Of a stretch of 30,723 nucleotides of DNA, positions 28,950 to 30,723 are shown piece after piece (within the stretch, counting starts at the first letter, position 1; every line of letters starts with the position of its first letter). The DNA lies in the NCBI GenBank assembly GCA_029204225.1, contig MU836304.1, forward strand, positions 1-30,723, given 5' to 3'. Both the position numbers and the translations under genes were made by a program. The stretch comes from Diphasiastrum complanatum. Taxonomy: Eukaryota > Streptophyta > Lycopodiopsida > Lycopodiales > Lycopodiaceae. A model generated the notes under the pieces. The model saw nothing but the letters and a program-made list of their open reading frames with translations. It was not told the DNA's origin and made no database searches.

Positions 28950-30359
28950 CATAATACCATCAAATATGATTTTCTTAGTTCTACAGATATCAATGCTTGT
29001 TACTCAATTCATAAACTCCTGCAATATTGCAAAAGAATATAATTTCATATTATCAAAGTCTATAAGGAGTTTAAAGCTGGGAAACTCTTTATTTCTTTGG
29101 GGCAATTTGTATCTGCAAATTACAATTGGTCAAACTTTTGATGTTTAGAAAGATGGGTCCCTATTTTCACATGATGCAAGTGAGATTCTAAACTCCTTTA
29201 CTCATAAAATGAACAACTCCTCAAAAGAATGGATTCACAAAATACTTTGTCTTTTTCTAGTAGTTTGAAAATTTCTTTTGCCATGATGTAAGTGTGCTAG
29301 AGGATCTCCAAAAGTATATCTTATGCATATATTAGAATCATACTTTAGTTGAAGGCTACCCACTCATAAAATCAATTGTACAAGACATTTAGGCTCCCTT
29401 CAATATTGTTGTCCACACTGAAAAAAAAGAAATTTCTTGAATTTGAATTCTTTTCCTTCTCAAACAATGCACTTAAATTTTGAGGCTAGGACAACAACTC
29501 TTCAAGTTTATATGCACATCCCCTTCATGATTATCAAACTTGAATAGTTCATGTCATTGCAGTCGTGCTTCCTTCATGACTTTAATGGTGGTGGAGAGCC
29601 AGAGCTTTAGTGGACTTACTAGAGGTAGAGCTTCTATTTCAGCCATTGTATTGACACTACATTCTTTACATGGAAAGCTCTAGTCCATGGCACAAATATC
29701 TTGAGTCGACCCTTCCCATGCCCTATGCCTAGAAGTTTAGATGCACGATCTCTTATGATCTCTTGAAAAATATGAGCAACATGGGGACATAAAGAGATTA
29801 TGTAGCTTCTCTCATTCCATTAAGTAGCTCCATAGAGAGAACATTCACTCTTTCCTACAATCACATGCTTCTTGTTTGTTGTTTATAAATATTGTAAAGC
29901 ACTGACCCAAATGTGACTTATTTTCATTGCAACAAATATAAAAGGTTTAGTGTAAACCAATTCATATATGGCCCCCTAGAGATGGTGCAATTTACAGCCT
30001 AGGTTGTTATTCCCTACATAAGTCTACAAAAGCTTGCATCCAAAGGAGCTATTCCTAGGAGCGTGGTTTATAGAAGAGAGATCCAACATGATCAAGTTGT
30101 AGCCCACAAGATCTATAGCCCACATAAGCTTGTAGCCCTATAAAAAATAATAAATATTATTATCATTTCTTCTTTCGTGAGATAGAGATGTAAACACCCT
30201 AAATTTGAAAAACTACTAAAATGATGGCTAAAATTAAAAATGAATGTAATGCCTACTTTATCAAATGTAAACAAGAAGATTTAGCTTGGAAGACTAAACA
30301 TAGTCACACTCAAAATAGTATGAAAGCTATTCAAGGGGAGCAGCCCACATGATAATCCT

Positions 30360-30553
<194 letters not shown>

Positions 30554-30723
30554 CATGGGACTAATCATGTTTTGGAAGGTAGCTAATGCTTAATGATTAC
30601 ATTCAATAATGCATGGTGTGCTGGATAAGATCTAGGCTTGTGGATTTACCCACCCACTACGAGCCCTATATGCATGTTAGGGGGATAGTTTTGTCATAGT
30701 TTTAGTTGGATGAAGTTTGAAGG

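Larger units (their letters stand above)
28250..30359. other. Intergenic, no gene recognised
   Basis: AT-rich with short open frames only. It contains the two tandem structures at 28694-28761 and 28771-28949, and a poly-T run near 28600. Confidence 0.55.

Overview
The window reads as nuclear DNA of a vascular plant with a large, transposon-rich genome. The evidence is GT-AG spliced exons, an R2R3-MYB gene of the GAMYB class, at least three Ty1/Copia elements or fragments, Helitron/PIF1-type helicase remnants, and long CT, GA, TG and TA microsatellites. The GAMYB protein looks gymnosperm- or fern-like rather than typical of angiosperms, but I cannot name a species. No bacterial-style operons, tRNA, rRNA or CRISPR arrays were seen.

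Layout. 1-1126: AT-rich, no gene. 1081-3933: a candidate DNA transposon. A three-exon gene of unknown function (about 1531-2665) lies between two clusters of GTGGAT/ATCCAC palindromes (1127-1201 and 3425-3905). 3934-6900: no recognisable gene. 6901-10346: upstream region and body of a GAMYB gene with an intact first MYB exon (8006-8341), an intron holding a CT microsatellite, and damaged downstream exons with several reading-frame breaks. Its miR159 target site is present only as a vestige. 10347-13529: no gene, one 40-bp tandem duplication. 13530-14008: minus-strand Copia gag/protease remnant ending at a TG tract. 15451-15671: a 221-bp fold-back. 16250-16355: minus-strand helicase remnant. 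16381-18353: 5'-truncated minus-strand Copia with one LTR.

18719-24750 is a complete-ended minus-strand Copia element. It has 650/651-bp LTRs about 97% identical, a GAGAC target-site duplication, an initiator-tRNA-Met primer binding site and a polypurine tract. It encodes gag, protease, integrase and RNase H, but the reverse transcriptase between integrase and RNase H is replaced by about 1.07 kb of unrelated sequence. It sits against a plus-strand PIF1/Helitron helicase remnant (24751-25076). Next come a diverged relative of its own LTR in opposite orientation (about 25083-25330) and a short-LTR, apparently non-coding retroelement (25845-28059) with a perfect primer binding site. The rest (28060-30723) holds degenerate minisatellites and a TG/GA microsatellite.

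The only host gene I recognise is GAMYB, a nuclear transcription factor of the gibberellin response and reproductive development. Everything else I can identify is mobile DNA or its debris. The points most worth checking are the palindrome-flanked unknown gene, the retrotransposon that lost its reverse transcriptase but kept intact ends, the lost miR159 site together with mostly one-base frame breaks in GAMYB, and the 221-bp fold-back.
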